From: Carnobacterium_A sp047553015
GTDB taxonomy: Bacteria; Bacillota; Bacilli; Lactobacillales; Carnobacteriaceae
Assembly (NCBI RefSeq): GCF_047553015.1
Contig: NZ_CP180212.1
Location: 2,205,818 to 2,269,817, forward strand
Direction: 5' to 3'
DNA: 64,000 bases
The notes below the pieces were generated by a model. The model had not been told where the DNA came from, did not search any database, and worked only from the letters and a program-made list of their open reading frames with translations. Shown piece after piece: positions 47,248 through 56,667 of the stretch. How positions within the stretch are numbered: the stretch's first letter is position 1; every line of letters starts with the position of its first letter. Made by a program: the position numbers and the translations under genes.

Positions 47248-49041
47248 ATGGCTGATACCAATATAACTAGTGGTGATATGTATAATGCCTTTTTACATGG
47301 GGCGTATGAAGTGGTTTCAAACAGACAATTTTTAAACAAGATAAACGTATTTCCAATACAAGATGGCGATACGGGTACAAATCTTTCTTCATTGATGGAG
47401 ACCATTATTAATGAATCAACTAAAGGTGAAACAGTTAAACAAACATTGGAGTCTTTTTCTGACGCTGCCATTCGTGGAGCTAGAGGAAATTCAGGTATTA
47501 TTTTTGCTCAATATATTTATGGATTAAGTATGGAGATGTCTGATCAAGAATTTATAGACTACAACCAATATGCGTTAGCTAGTAAAAAAGCTGCTGAATA
47601 TGCCTATGATGCAATTGAACAACCTGTGGAGGGTACTATCTTAACCGTTATGAGAGATTGGGGAGAAGCTCTAAGTAAGCAGGACGGTTCAAGTAACACA
47701 ATTACAGAACTCATGTCAGCAGCAATCGTCGTCTTAAACGACGCAGTAGTAAAAACACAATTCCAGTTAAAAGAGTTACGAAAAGCAAAAGTTGTAGATG
47801 CAGGAGCAAATGGCTTCTCTTTCTTCATACATGGGATGCTAGAATATTTTAAAAAAGGGAATTCAATAGATCCAGATTCTATTAATAAGTTACGAAGAGA
47901 TAGTATTAGCGTTGAAGTTGAGCACGATATGAATGCTGAAATTACTTACCGCTATTGTACAGAATGTCTATTGAGATCAGAAAAAATTGATACTAAAAGC
48001 ATTAAAAAATCATTGAGTTCTTTAGGCGATTCACTGATTGTTGCAGCTAATAAAGATCAAGTAAGAATCCATATCCACTCTAACGAACCTGAACGTGTTT
48101 TTGAACTACTTCGTCAAAATGGAAATGTAGAATATCAAAAAGTAGACGATATGAAAAAACAACAAGACACTATGTTGCGAAGAAAATCAGACATTGCTTT
48201 ATTAACGGATAGTATTGCAGATATTCCTCAAGAGTTTATCGATGCAGAACAAATTCATGTCATCAATTTGAATATATTATTCGAGAATACTTCTTTTATC
48301 GATAAATTATCTATCACTCCTAGACAATTATTAGACTATTCTAAGGACAGCAAAGACTTACCGACAACCTCACAGCCTGATGAAAAATCGATAGAAAATA
48401 TCTTACTCTATCTTTCTACTCATTATAAATCATTGATTGTTTTAACTGTTTCTAAACAATTAAGTGGAACATATAGTACTATTAAAAGAGTCGCCAATAG
48501 AATGGAATCTGATGATTTTAAAATAGATGTTATTGATACTAAGCAGAATTCAGGAGCTCAAGGATTGTTAGTTGCTAAAGCTGCTGATCTAATTGCTGAA
48601 GGCTACGAGCAGAAGAAAATTGTTGATACAATTATTGCTGATATACCTAGAAGTAAAATATTGGTTCGTGTAAAAACGTTAGATAATATGGTTAAATCTG
48701 GCCGTTTGAGTACCACCACTGGAAAGATAGGAAAGAAAATTGGATTAAAACCTATTGTAACCCTAGATGAAGAAGGTAATGGAGCTTTAGATAGTATTTC
48801 TTTGACAACTAAAGCTAGTCTTAATAAATTAGTAAAGCATGTTAAGAAAATAATGAAAGAGCATACTATTGAATCTTATAGTATTGTTCATGTTGACAAT
48901 TTAGAAGAAGCGAAAGAAGTAGAACGCTTGTTTACAAACTTAATTGGCAAAGAACCTAGGTATATAACGGAAACTTCGTCTATTATAGCTGTTGGTGCTG
49001 GTGCCGGTGCTGTTGCGTTATCTTATATATTGAAAAAATAG
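47248..49041 (+). CDS. fused DAK2 (FakA-like) and DegV (FakB-like) fatty acid kinase
   Basis: A 597-residue protein. Residues 1-200 form a DAK2 kinase domain with the ATP/Mg site INVFPIQDGDTGTN (33-45); the middle holds the FakA-type RIHIHSNEPERVF segment; residues from about 313 to the end are a DegV lipid-binding domain with LLTDSIADIP, TTSQPDE and SKQLSGTYST. FakA and FakB are usually separate proteins that together phosphorylate fatty acids. Here one chain could do both. Start ATG 47248 after AAAGGAAG. Activity is inferred. Confidence 0.9.
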   Translation: MADTNITSGDMYNAFLHGAYEVVSNRQFLNKINVFPIQDGDTGTNLSSLMETIINESTKGETVKQTLESFSDAAIRGARGNSGIIFAQYIYGLSMEMSDQEFIDYNQYALASKKAAEYAYDAIEQPVEGTILTVMRDWGEALSKQDGSSNTITELMSAAIVVLNDAVVKTQFQLKELRKAKVVDAGANGFSFFIHGMLEYFKKGNSIDPDSINKLRRDSISVEVEHDMNAEITYRYCTECLLRSEKIDTKSIKKSLSSLGDSLIVAANKDQVRIHIHSNEPERVFELLRQNGNVEYQKVDDMKKQQDTMLRRKSDIALLTDSIADIPQEFIDAEQIHVINLNILFENTSFIDKLSITPRQLLDYSKDSKDLPTTSQPDEKSIENILLYLSTHYKSLIVLTVSKQLSGTYSTIKRVANRMESDDFKIDVIDTKQNSGAQGLLVAKAADLIAEGYEQKKIVDTIIADIPRSKILVRVKTLDNMVKSGRLSTTTGKIGKKIGLKPIVTLDEEGNGALDSISLTTKASLNKLVKHVKKIMKEHTIESYSIVHVDNLEEAKEVERLFTNLIGKEPRYITETSSIIAVGAGAGAVALSYILKK

Positions 49042-49159
49042 ATTAATTAAACTCAATTGATTCGTATTTTATCCATTCTTTTTCTCATTGGATGCTGTAT
49101 CAGTATAGTCAACTATCATTAAAAAAAAGACGATGTGTAATAAAAGGAGGAAAATGAAC

Positions 49160-49561
49160 ATGTTAGAAATTTTAATGCATTATTCAATAGCTTTTACTAT
49201 ATTTTTAATTATTGATCTTATCTGGCTTGGTTTAGTTGCTAAAAATTTATATAGACAAGAGTTAGGTTTTATTATGAGCGATAAACCTAATTGGGCTGCA
49301 GCTATTATCTTCTATCTAATCTTCATAGCTGGTTTAGTATTTTTTGTAATCAATCCAGCGATAGTAGATAACAGTTGGACCTATGCTTTATTTGCAGGAA
49401 TGTTCCTAGGATTTTTAACCTATGCTACCTACGACTTGACTAATTTAGCTACATTAAAAGGTTGGCCACTTAAAATTACTATTATTGACTTAATTTGGGG
49501 AACAACTTTAGGTGGATCTGTTTCTGTTATTACATTTTTTGTTGCTGGACTATTTAAATAA
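49160..49561 (+). CDS. DUF2177 family membrane protein
   Basis: A 133-residue protein with four hydrophobic helices. The segment IIDLIWLGLVAKNLYRQELG and the YATYDLTNLATLKGW motif fit DUF2177. The ATG 49160 is eight bases after AAGGAGG; ATG 49154 and the ORF start at 49133 are too close to or before it. It follows the fatty acid kinase gene by about 120 bases. Function unknown. Confidence 0.85.
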   Translation: MLEILMHYSIAFTIFLIIDLIWLGLVAKNLYRQELGFIMSDKPNWAAAIIFYLIFIAGLVFFVINPAIVDNSWTYALFAGMFLGFLTYATYDLTNLATLKGWPLKITIIDLIWGTTLGGSVSVITFFVAGLFK

Positions 49562-49574
49562 ATAATTTTTAATA

Positions 49575-49620
49575 AAAAAGCACGTATTCATTATGTAACC
49601 ATAATGAATACGTGCTTTTT
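49575..49620. terminator. bidirectional terminator
   Basis: A perfect 20-bp stem (AAAAAGCACGTATTCATTAT and its complement) with a six-base loop. A/T runs on both sides serve the converging DUF2177 and DUF3159 genes. Confidence 0.93.
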
Positions 49621-49659
49621 TATTTAGTGAATCTACCTTAGCTTTTTTACTTTTGTAAA

Positions 49660-50331
49660 CTAAAATCCTTTTTTTTGACCTTCCCATGGTGGGTTCTTTC
49701 CTTCTTGAAATTCTTCTATACTAGGGCCTCCTAACATTCTCAGTCTCCATCCTCCATAGATAAGTGTCAAAACTAAGACGGTTAGCGTTGCAGGAAAACC
49801 AAGTAGAATACTTGCCCAACCTAATTCTGTTAAATTCCCTCTATTATATAAAAATAGTTGGAGAAGCATTCTAACTAGAAATAAAATTGCCCATACAATC
49901 GTTACTTCTCTGTAAGCTGGTTTAATATCTTTTCTTAAAAACCAATCAAAACTCCAACCTCTTGATACATGACTTAAGATTGCTGCAAGAGGCTTTCCAA
50001 CAAGAATACTTAAAGTAGAGATCAAAAATAAAGCACCACTTCCTATTATTTTCGGCAAAAAATAATTTGCCGCGTTATCTGCAATGAGAGCAAATCCAGA
50101 AGCAAGAGCTACTCCACCAATGCCTCCCAAAGCATAAAGAATATTCTCTTTTTTTAGAAGTCTTAATAAGGCGAAAATAAAAGCAACTGAGAGAGCAAGG
50201 ATAACCCCTATCTTAAGGCCAAACAGATTATTTCCTATTACATAGATTATTGGCGGAATAATTGTGTCTATTGTCTTTCCCGACATGAATTGCTTGAGTT
50301 CTTCTAACGTATCTTTAACTGTTTGCTTCAT
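49660..50331 (-). CDS. DUF3159 family membrane protein
   Basis: A 223-residue protein with about six hydrophobic helices. IPPIIYVIGNNLFGL, SRGWSFDWFLRKDIKPAYR and AILFLVRMLLQLFLY fit DUF3159, a family mostly known from Actinobacteria; the assignment is from memory. Start ATG 50331 after AAGGAG. Monocistronic. Function unknown. Confidence 0.78.
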   Translation of the reverse strand: MKQTVKDTLEELKQFMSGKTIDTIIPPIIYVIGNNLFGLKIGVILALSVAFIFALLRLLKKENILYALGGIGGVALASGFALIADNAANYFLPKIIGSGALFLISTLSILVGKPLAAILSHVSRGWSFDWFLRKDIKPAYREVTIVWAILFLVRMLLQLFLYNRGNLTELGWASILLGFPATLTVLVLTLIYGGWRLRMLGGPSIEEFQEGKNPPWEGQKKGF

Positions 50332-50506
50332 ATTTTCTCCTTTAAACTTTTAATAGATTATAACATATTCCATAAAATTAGATTGGTTTAAAGATTCCTT
50401 AGCTTAAGCTCTATTAATAGAATACCGCTTTAAAAGTGAAAAAAGCTCTATAACGTGATGAGGTATAAAACCTATCAACATTACAAAACTTTTTCCAATT
50501 ATAGTA

Positions 50507-50579
50507 TGGTCCCAACTGGGCTCGAACCAGCGACCCCTACCTTGTCGAGGTAGTGCTCTCCCAACTGAGCTATGGAACC
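50507..50579 (-). tRNA. tRNA-Val(GAC) with C at position 33
   Basis: A 73-base cloverleaf on the minus strand: acceptor GGTTCCA / TGGGACC, D-stem GCTC / GAGC, anticodon stem CTACC / GGTAG, T-arm GCTGG-TTCGAGC-CCAGT, discriminator A. The anticodon loop is TCGACAA, so the anticodon is GAC (Val) and position 33 is C rather than the near-universal U. CCA is not encoded. Val identity agrees with A73 and the A35-C36 bases. Confidence 0.9.
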
Positions 50580-50774
50580 CAAATCAAAGATTATTATAAA
50601 TGACTTCAATAGTGTTATTATAAGCGAATCCATCCTTTAAGTAAAGCCTTTAAATTAATTCATTCCTTTTTTTCCGTTAAAAAAAATTTGCAAGATTTTA
50701 TATTAAGCGGTACTGAAATTAACAAATTTTCTTTTCGATATATATTCTACTATTAAAATCTAACCAAATAAAAA

Positions 50775-50794
50775 GACTGAGGTTTCCCCCAGCC
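50775..50794 (-). terminator. terminator after mnmG
   Basis: On the minus strand GGCTGGGG-GAAA-CCTCAGTC forms an eight-pair GNRA-loop hairpin, followed by TTTTTATTT. It lies about 33 bases past the mnmG stop. Confidence 0.88.
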
Positions 50795-50826
50795 TCCAAT
50801 AATATAACCTTTAGCTCTTACTACTA

Positions 50827-52722
50827 TTAAGCTAAAACTTTTGTAATTTTTCCTTGCTCTACATAAACCATTAAAACTGATATATCAGCTGGATTAACAC
50901 CACTGATACGACTTGCTTGTGCAATCGTTTCGGGTTGAATGAGTGTTAAGCGCTGTTTAGCTTCCGTTGCAATTCCATTGATAACAGAATAATCAATATT
51001 TTCAGGAATCCGTTTGTTTTCCATTCGTTTCAATTTATCAACTTTTTGAATAGCTTTTTTTATATATCCTTCATACTTCACTTGGATTTCAATTTGTTCC
51101 TCTACGTCTCTAGGTAAGGCTTCGTCTAGCGGTGCAAATGTAAGAATATCCCAATAAGAAATTTCTGGTCTACGTAAGAAATCAAGTGCTAAAATACCAT
51201 CTCTTAATGGAGAGATATTTTTTTCTGCTAAAAATGCTTGGATATCTTCTGTTGGTTTTAATCGAATCTGACCTAATCGATTCATTTCTTGTTCTATTTG
51301 TTCTTTTTTTATAAGAAGTGCTTCGTAACGGTCTTTTGTTGCTAAGCCTAATTTATAGCCTAATTCTGTTAAACGTAAATCAGCATTATCATGACGCAAT
51401 AGCAATCGGTATTCTGCTCTTGATGTCAATAAACGATAAGGTTCACTTGTTCCTTTCGTTACTAAATCATCAATCATAACACCAATATAGCCTTCACTAC
51501 GTTTCATCACAAAAGGTTCTTTGCCTTGCGTTTTAAGAACCGCATTGATTCCAGCCATTATACCTTGTCCAGCAGCTTCTTCATAACCTGATGTTCCATT
51601 CATTTGTCCAGCTGTAAAAAGGTTTTCAACCGCTTTTGTTTCTAATGACGGACGCAACTGATGAGGAACAACAACATCGTACTCTATTGCGTAGCCGCTT
51701 CTCATCATTTCAGCATTTTCTAGGCCCTCAACAGTGTGTAAAATGTCTTCTTGAACATCTTCAGGAAGCGAAGTCGATAACCCTTGGACATAGACTTCTT
51801 CTGTATGGCTGCCTTCTGGCTCTAAAAATAGTTGGTGTCTTGGTTTATCACTAAAACGAACTACTTTATCTTCGATTGACGGACAGTATCTTGCGCCCAC
51901 TCCTTCAACAATCCCAGTAAACATTGGTGCACGGTGCAGATTTTGTTGGATTAAATCATGAGTTTTCTCATTAGTATACGTTAACCAACAAGATAATTGT
52001 TCATTTAAATAAGCACTATTTGAGGTTTCATAGCTAAAATGATTTACTTTTGTATCCCCTGGTTGTTCTGCTGTTAAGTCATAATTTATAGTAGATGCTT
52101 TAACTCTGGGTGGCGTTCCTGTCTTAAATCGATTCAACTCGAACCCATGCTCAATTAAATTTTCAGAAAGTTTAATCGACGGTTGTGAATTGTTTGGACC
52201 TGAAGAGTACTTTAGATCTCCAATAATAATTTGTCCACGCGAAGAAGTCCCTGCTGTTAAAATAACCGCTTTTGAACGGTAAATAGCACCTGTATTGGTG
52301 ATAATTCCTTTACAGACCCCTTCTTCTATAATCAGTTCTTCTGCAATTCCTTGTTTTAATACAAGATTCTCGGTCGTTTCAATCGTACGTTTCATTTCAT
52401 TTGCATACATAAATTTATCTGCCTGCGCGCGTAAAGCTCTTACTGCTGGACCTTTCCCAGTATTTAACATTCTCATCTGGATGTATGTTTTATCAATATT
52501 GTGTCCCATTTCGCCACCAAGAGCATCTATTTCCCGAACAACTACTCCTTTAGCTGGACCACCTAATGATGGATTACATGGCATAAAAGCAATCATGTCT
52601 AGGTTTAACGTAATCAATAAGGTCTTGCTTCCCATTCTTGCAGAAGCTAAGGCTGCTTCAGAACCTGCATGTCCTGCTCCCACTACGATAACATCAAAGC
52701 TACCTGCTTCATATTGTTGCAT
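50827..52722 (-). CDS. mnmG: tRNA uridine-5-carboxymethylaminomethyl modification enzyme MnmG (GidA)
   Basis: MnmG, 631 residues, an FAD enzyme that with MnmE modifies wobble uridine 34. The FAD motif VVGAGHAGSEAALASARMG, CNPSLGGPAKG and GRPEISYW-type C-terminal segments (RRPEISYWDIL) are present. Start ATG 52722, eight bases after GAGAGGA; TTG just upstream is rejected. Downstream of mnmE in the same unit. Confidence 0.97.
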   Translation of the reverse strand: MQQYEAGSFDVIVVGAGHAGSEAALASARMGSKTLLITLNLDMIAFMPCNPSLGGPAKGVVVREIDALGGEMGHNIDKTYIQMRMLNTGKGPAVRALRAQADKFMYANEMKRTIETTENLVLKQGIAEELIIEEGVCKGIITNTGAIYRSKAVILTAGTSSRGQIIIGDLKYSSGPNNSQPSIKLSENLIEHGFELNRFKTGTPPRVKASTINYDLTAEQPGDTKVNHFSYETSNSAYLNEQLSCWLTYTNEKTHDLIQQNLHRAPMFTGIVEGVGARYCPSIEDKVVRFSDKPRHQLFLEPEGSHTEEVYVQGLSTSLPEDVQEDILHTVEGLENAEMMRSGYAIEYDVVVPHQLRPSLETKAVENLFTAGQMNGTSGYEEAAGQGIMAGINAVLKTQGKEPFVMKRSEGYIGVMIDDLVTKGTSEPYRLLTSRAEYRLLLRHDNADLRLTELGYKLGLATKDRYEALLIKKEQIEQEMNRLGQIRLKPTEDIQAFLAEKNISPLRDGILALDFLRRPEISYWDILTFAPLDEALPRDVEEQIEIQVKYEGYIKKAIQKVDKLKRMENKRIPENIDYSVINGIATEAKQRLTLIQPETIAQASRISGVNPADISVLMVYVEQGKITKVLA

Positions 52723-52776
52723 CAAATCATTCCTCTCTTATTCGCGTTCTCTATCGAACACAAGTGTTTCATTTTT

Positions 52777-54165
52777 TTATTTTCCTAAGCAAAATTGACT
52801 AAATAATTGCGTCAATAATTCGTCTTGAACACTATCTCCTGTAATCTCTCCAAGCAACTCCCAAGAACGAGTCATATCTATTTGGACAAGGTCAACGGGC
52901 ATTCCTGATTCAATTCCAGTAATAACATCGTCTAGAGCAGATTCTGCATCATTTAATAAGGCGATGTGTCTTACATTAGAAACATACGTTGCATCTTTTT
53001 CACCAGTTTCACCAGCAAAGAATAAATTTGCAATTTTTTCTTCAAGTATATCTATTCCTGATTTAGTTAAAATAGACGTTTTGACAATTGAATTAGGATC
53101 AACTAGTGATTCCAGCTTTGTTAAATCTAATTGATTAGGTAAATCCATTTTATTTAAAATAACAATTCGGTGATTTTGATCAGTCGCTTTTATTAGTAAA
53201 TTATCTTCTTCAGTCAATTTTTCATTTTGATTAAATACTAGCAATACTAAATCTGCATTTGCTAATGCTTGGCGACTTTTTTCTACACCAATTCGTTCTA
53301 CAATATCTTCTGTTTCACGTATCCCGGCAGTATCCACTAATTTTAAAGGAACTCCTCTAACATTTACGTATTCTTCAATAACATCGCGAGTTGTACCAGC
53401 AATTTCAGTTACGATTGCTTTTTCTTCTTGTAATAAGAAATTCAACAAACTAGATTTCCCTACATTAGGTCGACCAATAATTGCTGTAGCCAGACCTTCC
53501 CTTAAGATTTTCCCCTGACTAGCTGTTTGCAACAAGTGTTGGATTTGAATCTTTACCATCTTCGCTTTTTCAACTAATAGTTTAGATGTTAATGTTTCTA
53601 CATCATCGTATTCAGGATAATCAATATTCACTTCTACTTGGGCAAGGGTATCTAAAATATCTGAGCGTAAATTTCTAATCAATGTCGATAAATTGCCATC
53701 AAGTTGCTGTAAAGCAACATGCATCGCCCTATCTGTCTTGGCTCTAATTAGATCCATCACTGCTTCTGCTTGTGATAAATCAATTCGCCCATTCAAGAAG
53801 GCTCTTTTAGTAAACTCTCCTGGCTCAGCTAAACGCGCACCAAATTGAAGAACAACTTGTAATACCTGATTAACGGATGTGATTCCACCATGACAGTTTA
53901 TTTCAACAACGTCTTCACGTGTAAAGGTTTTAGGAGCCCGCATGACTGAAATCATTACTTCGTCAACTATTTCACCTGTCTTTGGGTTTTCAATGTGCCC
54001 ATAATGAAGCGTATGGCTTTTTTGTTCTATCAATTTTTTTGTACCAGACTTATAAACACGATCAGCAATCGTTAATGCCTCTTCTCCACTTAGGCGAACG
54101 ATCCCTATCGCACCTTCTCCTGGTGGTGTTGAAATAGCTGCTATTGTTTCAAATTCTAATGACAA
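52777..54165 (-). CDS. mnmE: tRNA modification GTPase MnmE (TrmE)
   Basis: MnmE, 462 residues. The N-terminal folate-binding domain starts TIAAISTPPGEGAIGIVRLSG; the G domain has Walker A GRPNVGKSS, DTAGIRETED and NKMD; the C-terminal end CLGK is catalytic. It acts with MnmG on tRNA U34. Start ATG 54165. The 150-base leader contains a strong promoter and a terminator-like hairpin. Confidence 0.97.
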   Translation of the reverse strand: MSLEFETIAAISTPPGEGAIGIVRLSGEEALTIADRVYKSGTKKLIEQKSHTLHYGHIENPKTGEIVDEVMISVMRAPKTFTREDVVEINCHGGITSVNQVLQVVLQFGARLAEPGEFTKRAFLNGRIDLSQAEAVMDLIRAKTDRAMHVALQQLDGNLSTLIRNLRSDILDTLAQVEVNIDYPEYDDVETLTSKLLVEKAKMVKIQIQHLLQTASQGKILREGLATAIIGRPNVGKSSLLNFLLQEEKAIVTEIAGTTRDVIEEYVNVRGVPLKLVDTAGIRETEDIVERIGVEKSRQALANADLVLLVFNQNEKLTEEDNLLIKATDQNHRIVILNKMDLPNQLDLTKLESLVDPNSIVKTSILTKSGIDILEEKIANLFFAGETGEKDATYVSNVRHIALLNDAESALDDVITGIESGMPVDLVQIDMTRSWELLGEITGDSVQDELLTQLFSQFCLGK

Positions 54166-54199
54166 ACCCCTTCACTCCTTTTTAATTTTTTGCACGAAA

Positions 54200-54253
54200 A
54201 AAGTGCCCACTCCACCCATTTGTTGAAATCAAATGGAATGGATAAAGCACTTT
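54200..54253 (-). terminator. terminator-like hairpin in mnmE leader
   Basis: On the minus strand an outer stem AAAGTGC / GCACTTT and an inner stem CCATTCCATTTG / CAAATGGGTGGA form a long hairpin, followed by TTT. It lies between the mnmE promoter and the mnmE start codon, 35 bases from the latter, so it resembles an attenuator. Confidence 0.75.
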
Positions 54254-54320
54254 GACTACTTTTATCATTCAGATAAATTTATATTTAGTTGTATTTTTAA
54301 TAAAACACTGTTCCGTTTAG

Positions 54321-54349
54321 ACTATACAAGTTCTCTAACTATTTGTCAA
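54321..54349 (-). promoter_or_regulatory. promoter of mnmE-mnmG
   Basis: Consensus -35 TTGACA (54349-54344), 17-base spacer, -10 TATAGT (54326-54321). Transcription would begin near 54314, giving a leader of about 150 bases that includes the hairpin at 54200. Confidence 0.88.
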
Positions 54350-55002
54350 TAACTTAGCTATACATTTATCATTCTTTTCTACTGTCTAAATGAACTATTC
54401 ATTGGAATTTTTTATCTTTCTACTATATATATTAGATATCTGTAGTCTAACACATTCTTTCTTTATTCAACTATTCCAAGAATTAACTAAGTCGTTTAGC
54501 TATTCTTTACTTCTCATTACCTAACCATCTTATATTACAGTCGTTTCGTCTTTTATACTAAATCACCATGATTTTCAGCTGTTCAGCTGATTTCGCTAGC
54601 TAAACACTCATTCTTTTGGTAATTAAAGTATCTAAATCTGTCATTTTTCGTTATAAAAGCTTTTTTTTTTACAAATAAATCAAATAGATGTCTACTAAAT
54701 GACAAAGAAAGCTCTTTCTTACAAAAAAACTGAATTTTTGCTTTTTTTGATAACTTTTTGACTAAATAATACAAACAGAATAAGAGAATATAACGATTAA
54801 GCTTTTTTCTTTATTTTGTATTTATTCGTGGTAGGATAGCAAATGTTGAAGGGATAACCCCCTTCGTTTAAGTAATAGAAACGGATGATTACAATGAACA
54901 TGAGATAAATCATTCTTAAAACTACAGTCACTTCCTCTTACCACATGTAGTCAAAAATGATTCTCTACCACTGAAGAAAACAAAAAAGGAGATTAAATCA
55001 AT
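54350..55002. other. 650-base noncoding region upstream of the 3D-protein gene
   Basis: It lies between the divergent mnmE promoter and the LysM-3D gene. Visible elements are a GAAGGG / CCCTTC hairpin near 54855-54870 and CAGCTGTTCAGCTG near 54575. A 63-codon minus-strand ORF (54583-54774) lacks a ribosome site and looks random. The 54830-54990 part may be a structured leader, but I recognise no known riboswitch. Confidence 0.4.
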
Positions 55003-55746
55003 ATGTTTAACTTAAAATCAACATTATTTATCGCTAGTACAACGCTAGCACTTACGGGTGTTATCGCTAGTTCAAATCCAGTAGAAGTAGCAGCAGCAGA
55101 ATACAACGCTTCAACATGGGAAGCACGGTCTGTTTTTGAAATCAAAGAAAGCATTAAAATGAACGAAGACGGTAGTTCTGAATATACTATCCAATGGGGT
55201 GACACTCTTTCTTCAGTTGCAGCTGCAACTGAGACCTCTCTTGATTCTTTAATCAATGTTAACGATATTAATAATGCTAATATTATTTACACTGGAAATA
55301 CGATTTCTTTATCTGCAGATCACTCAATTGTTACTATTGAAAAAGAAGATAAAAAGGTTAGTTATGATGTCACTCCAGAAAAAGAGGTTGTGGAAGTAGA
55401 AGCTCCAAAACAAGAAATTCCAGTAGAAGCTTCAATAGAGACGCCTACTCAACAAACGACAGGACAAACAGTTACTGTTCAAGCAACAGCCTATTCAACG
55501 AATCAACCTGAACTAAGCGATACAACTGCAACAGGTATCAACTTAAATGTTAATCCTAATGTTATTGCCGTCGATCCGAATTTTATTCCCCTCGGTTCTA
55601 CTATTACTATACCAGGATATGGAACATTTATTGCTGGAGATACAGGTAGCGCTATTAAAGGAAATCGTATTGATATTCATATGACTAATCTTAGTTCAGC
55701 AATTAACTTTGGTAGACAAACATTGACTATCCAAGTTTCTAAATAA
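55003..55746 (+). CDS. secreted LysM and 3D domain protein
   Basis: A 247-residue exported protein. A signal peptide (about 1-32, cleavage near VAAAEY) is followed by a LysM peptidoglycan-binding domain (YTIQWGDTLSSVAAA to TISLSA), an acidic linker and a C-terminal 3D domain with VQATAYS, IAVDPNFIPLGS and the three Asp in AGDTGS and NRIDIHM. The 3D fold resembles the catalytic part of lytic transglycosylase MltA, so it may cut cell wall. Start ATG 55003 after AAAGGAG. Has its own terminator. Confidence 0.9.
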   Translation: MFNLKSTLFIASTTLALTGVIASSNPVEVAAAEYNASTWEARSVFEIKESIKMNEDGSSEYTIQWGDTLSSVAAATETSLDSLINVNDINNANIIYTGNTISLSADHSIVTIEKEDKKVSYDVTPEKEVVEVEAPKQEIPVEASIETPTQQTTGQTVTVQATAYSTNQPELSDTTATGINLNVNPNVIAVDPNFIPLGSTITIPGYGTFIAGDTGSAIKGNRIDIHMTNLSSAINFGRQTLTIQVSK

Positions 55747-55788
55747 GAATTATTTTATTTATTCCCTATTCGTTATTCTATTAACTAT

Positions 55789-55833
55789 TCTTCTAAGGTA
55801 TAAAAAAGCATAGGCTTTTTATATCTTAGAAGA
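55789..55833 (+). terminator. terminator after the 3D-protein gene
   Basis: An 18-bp stem beginning TCTTCTAAGGTAT and ending ATATCTTAGAAGA (one G-U) closes a short loop and is followed by eight T. Confidence 0.9.
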
Positions 55834-55941
55834 TTTTTTTTAGACCAGTCACTATTTTAGCGAATTTAGTCATTTCCACTACTTTTGTTGCTAAATATGC
55901 TAAACTAGGTAAGGAAAATAAGGAATGAGAGGTATTTTACT

Positions 55942-56667
55942 ATGAACAAATTTAACGAGATATCTTTAGAAATTCAAGGTGCTATTATCAATCAAATTTA
56001 TTTACCTGGCAATCTCTTACCTAGCGAAAATGAACTAGCCAAAAAATACGACGTTTCTCGCGAAACCATTCGAAAAGCCTTGTCTTTATTATTAGAAAAT
56101 GGGTATATTCAAAAACAGCAAGGTAAAGGCTCGATTGTTTTAGATATAAAACGTTTTGATTTTCCAATCTCTGGCTTGACCAGTTACAAAGAATTGCAAA
56201 CTGCTCAGCACATAAATAGCCAAACGATTGTTTCTTCAAATATTAAAACAGATTTACCACGTTCTTTAGCTGAGCGTTTGAGATTACCAGAACATACTGA
56301 AGTTATTTATGTAGAAAGACAGCGCAAAGTCGATGGTGAAATTGTTATTTTAGACAAAGATTATCTTTTGACTGCTGTCATCTCTGATATACCAAATGAA
56401 GCAGCCCAAGATTCTTTGTATAGCTATATTGAAAATGTATTAGGCTTAGTCATCAGTTACGCACAAAAAGAAATCATCGTTGAATTAGCTACTTCTGAGG
56501 ATAAGCGATTGATGGATTTAAACGGTGACACTCATGTAGTCGTTGTTCGTAGTGATGTTTATTTAGAAGATACGACTTTGTTTCAATATACGGAGTCTAG
56601 GCATCGTTTAGACCGATTTCGTTTCGTAGATTTTGCCCGTCGTAAAAACCCAAACGAACTTAAATAA
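55942..56667 (+). CDS. treR: trehalose operon repressor TreR (GntR family)
   Basis: A 241-residue GntR/HutC-type regulator. The N-terminal winged helix has LLPSENELAKKYDVSRETIRKAL; the C-terminal UTRA domain binds trehalose-6-phosphate in TreR proteins. It converges with treC-treP and should bind the palindrome at 59954. Start ATG 55942 after GAGAGG. Confidence 0.92.
   Translation: MNKFNEISLEIQGAIINQIYLPGNLLPSENELAKKYDVSRETIRKALSLLLENGYIQKQQGKGSIVLDIKRFDFPISGLTSYKELQTAQHINSQTIVSSNIKTDLPRSLAERLRLPEHTEVIYVERQRKVDGEIVILDKDYLLTAVISDIPNEAAQDSLYSYIENVLGLVISYAQKEIIVELATSEDKRLMDLNGDTHVVVVRSDVYLEDTTLFQYTESRHRLDRFRFVDFARRKNPNELK

Noticed and set aside
54583..54774. 63-codon minus-strand ORF upstream of the 3D-protein gene
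   Set aside because: TTG start without Shine-Dalgarno, low-complexity Lys/Phe-rich product and no family resemblance.
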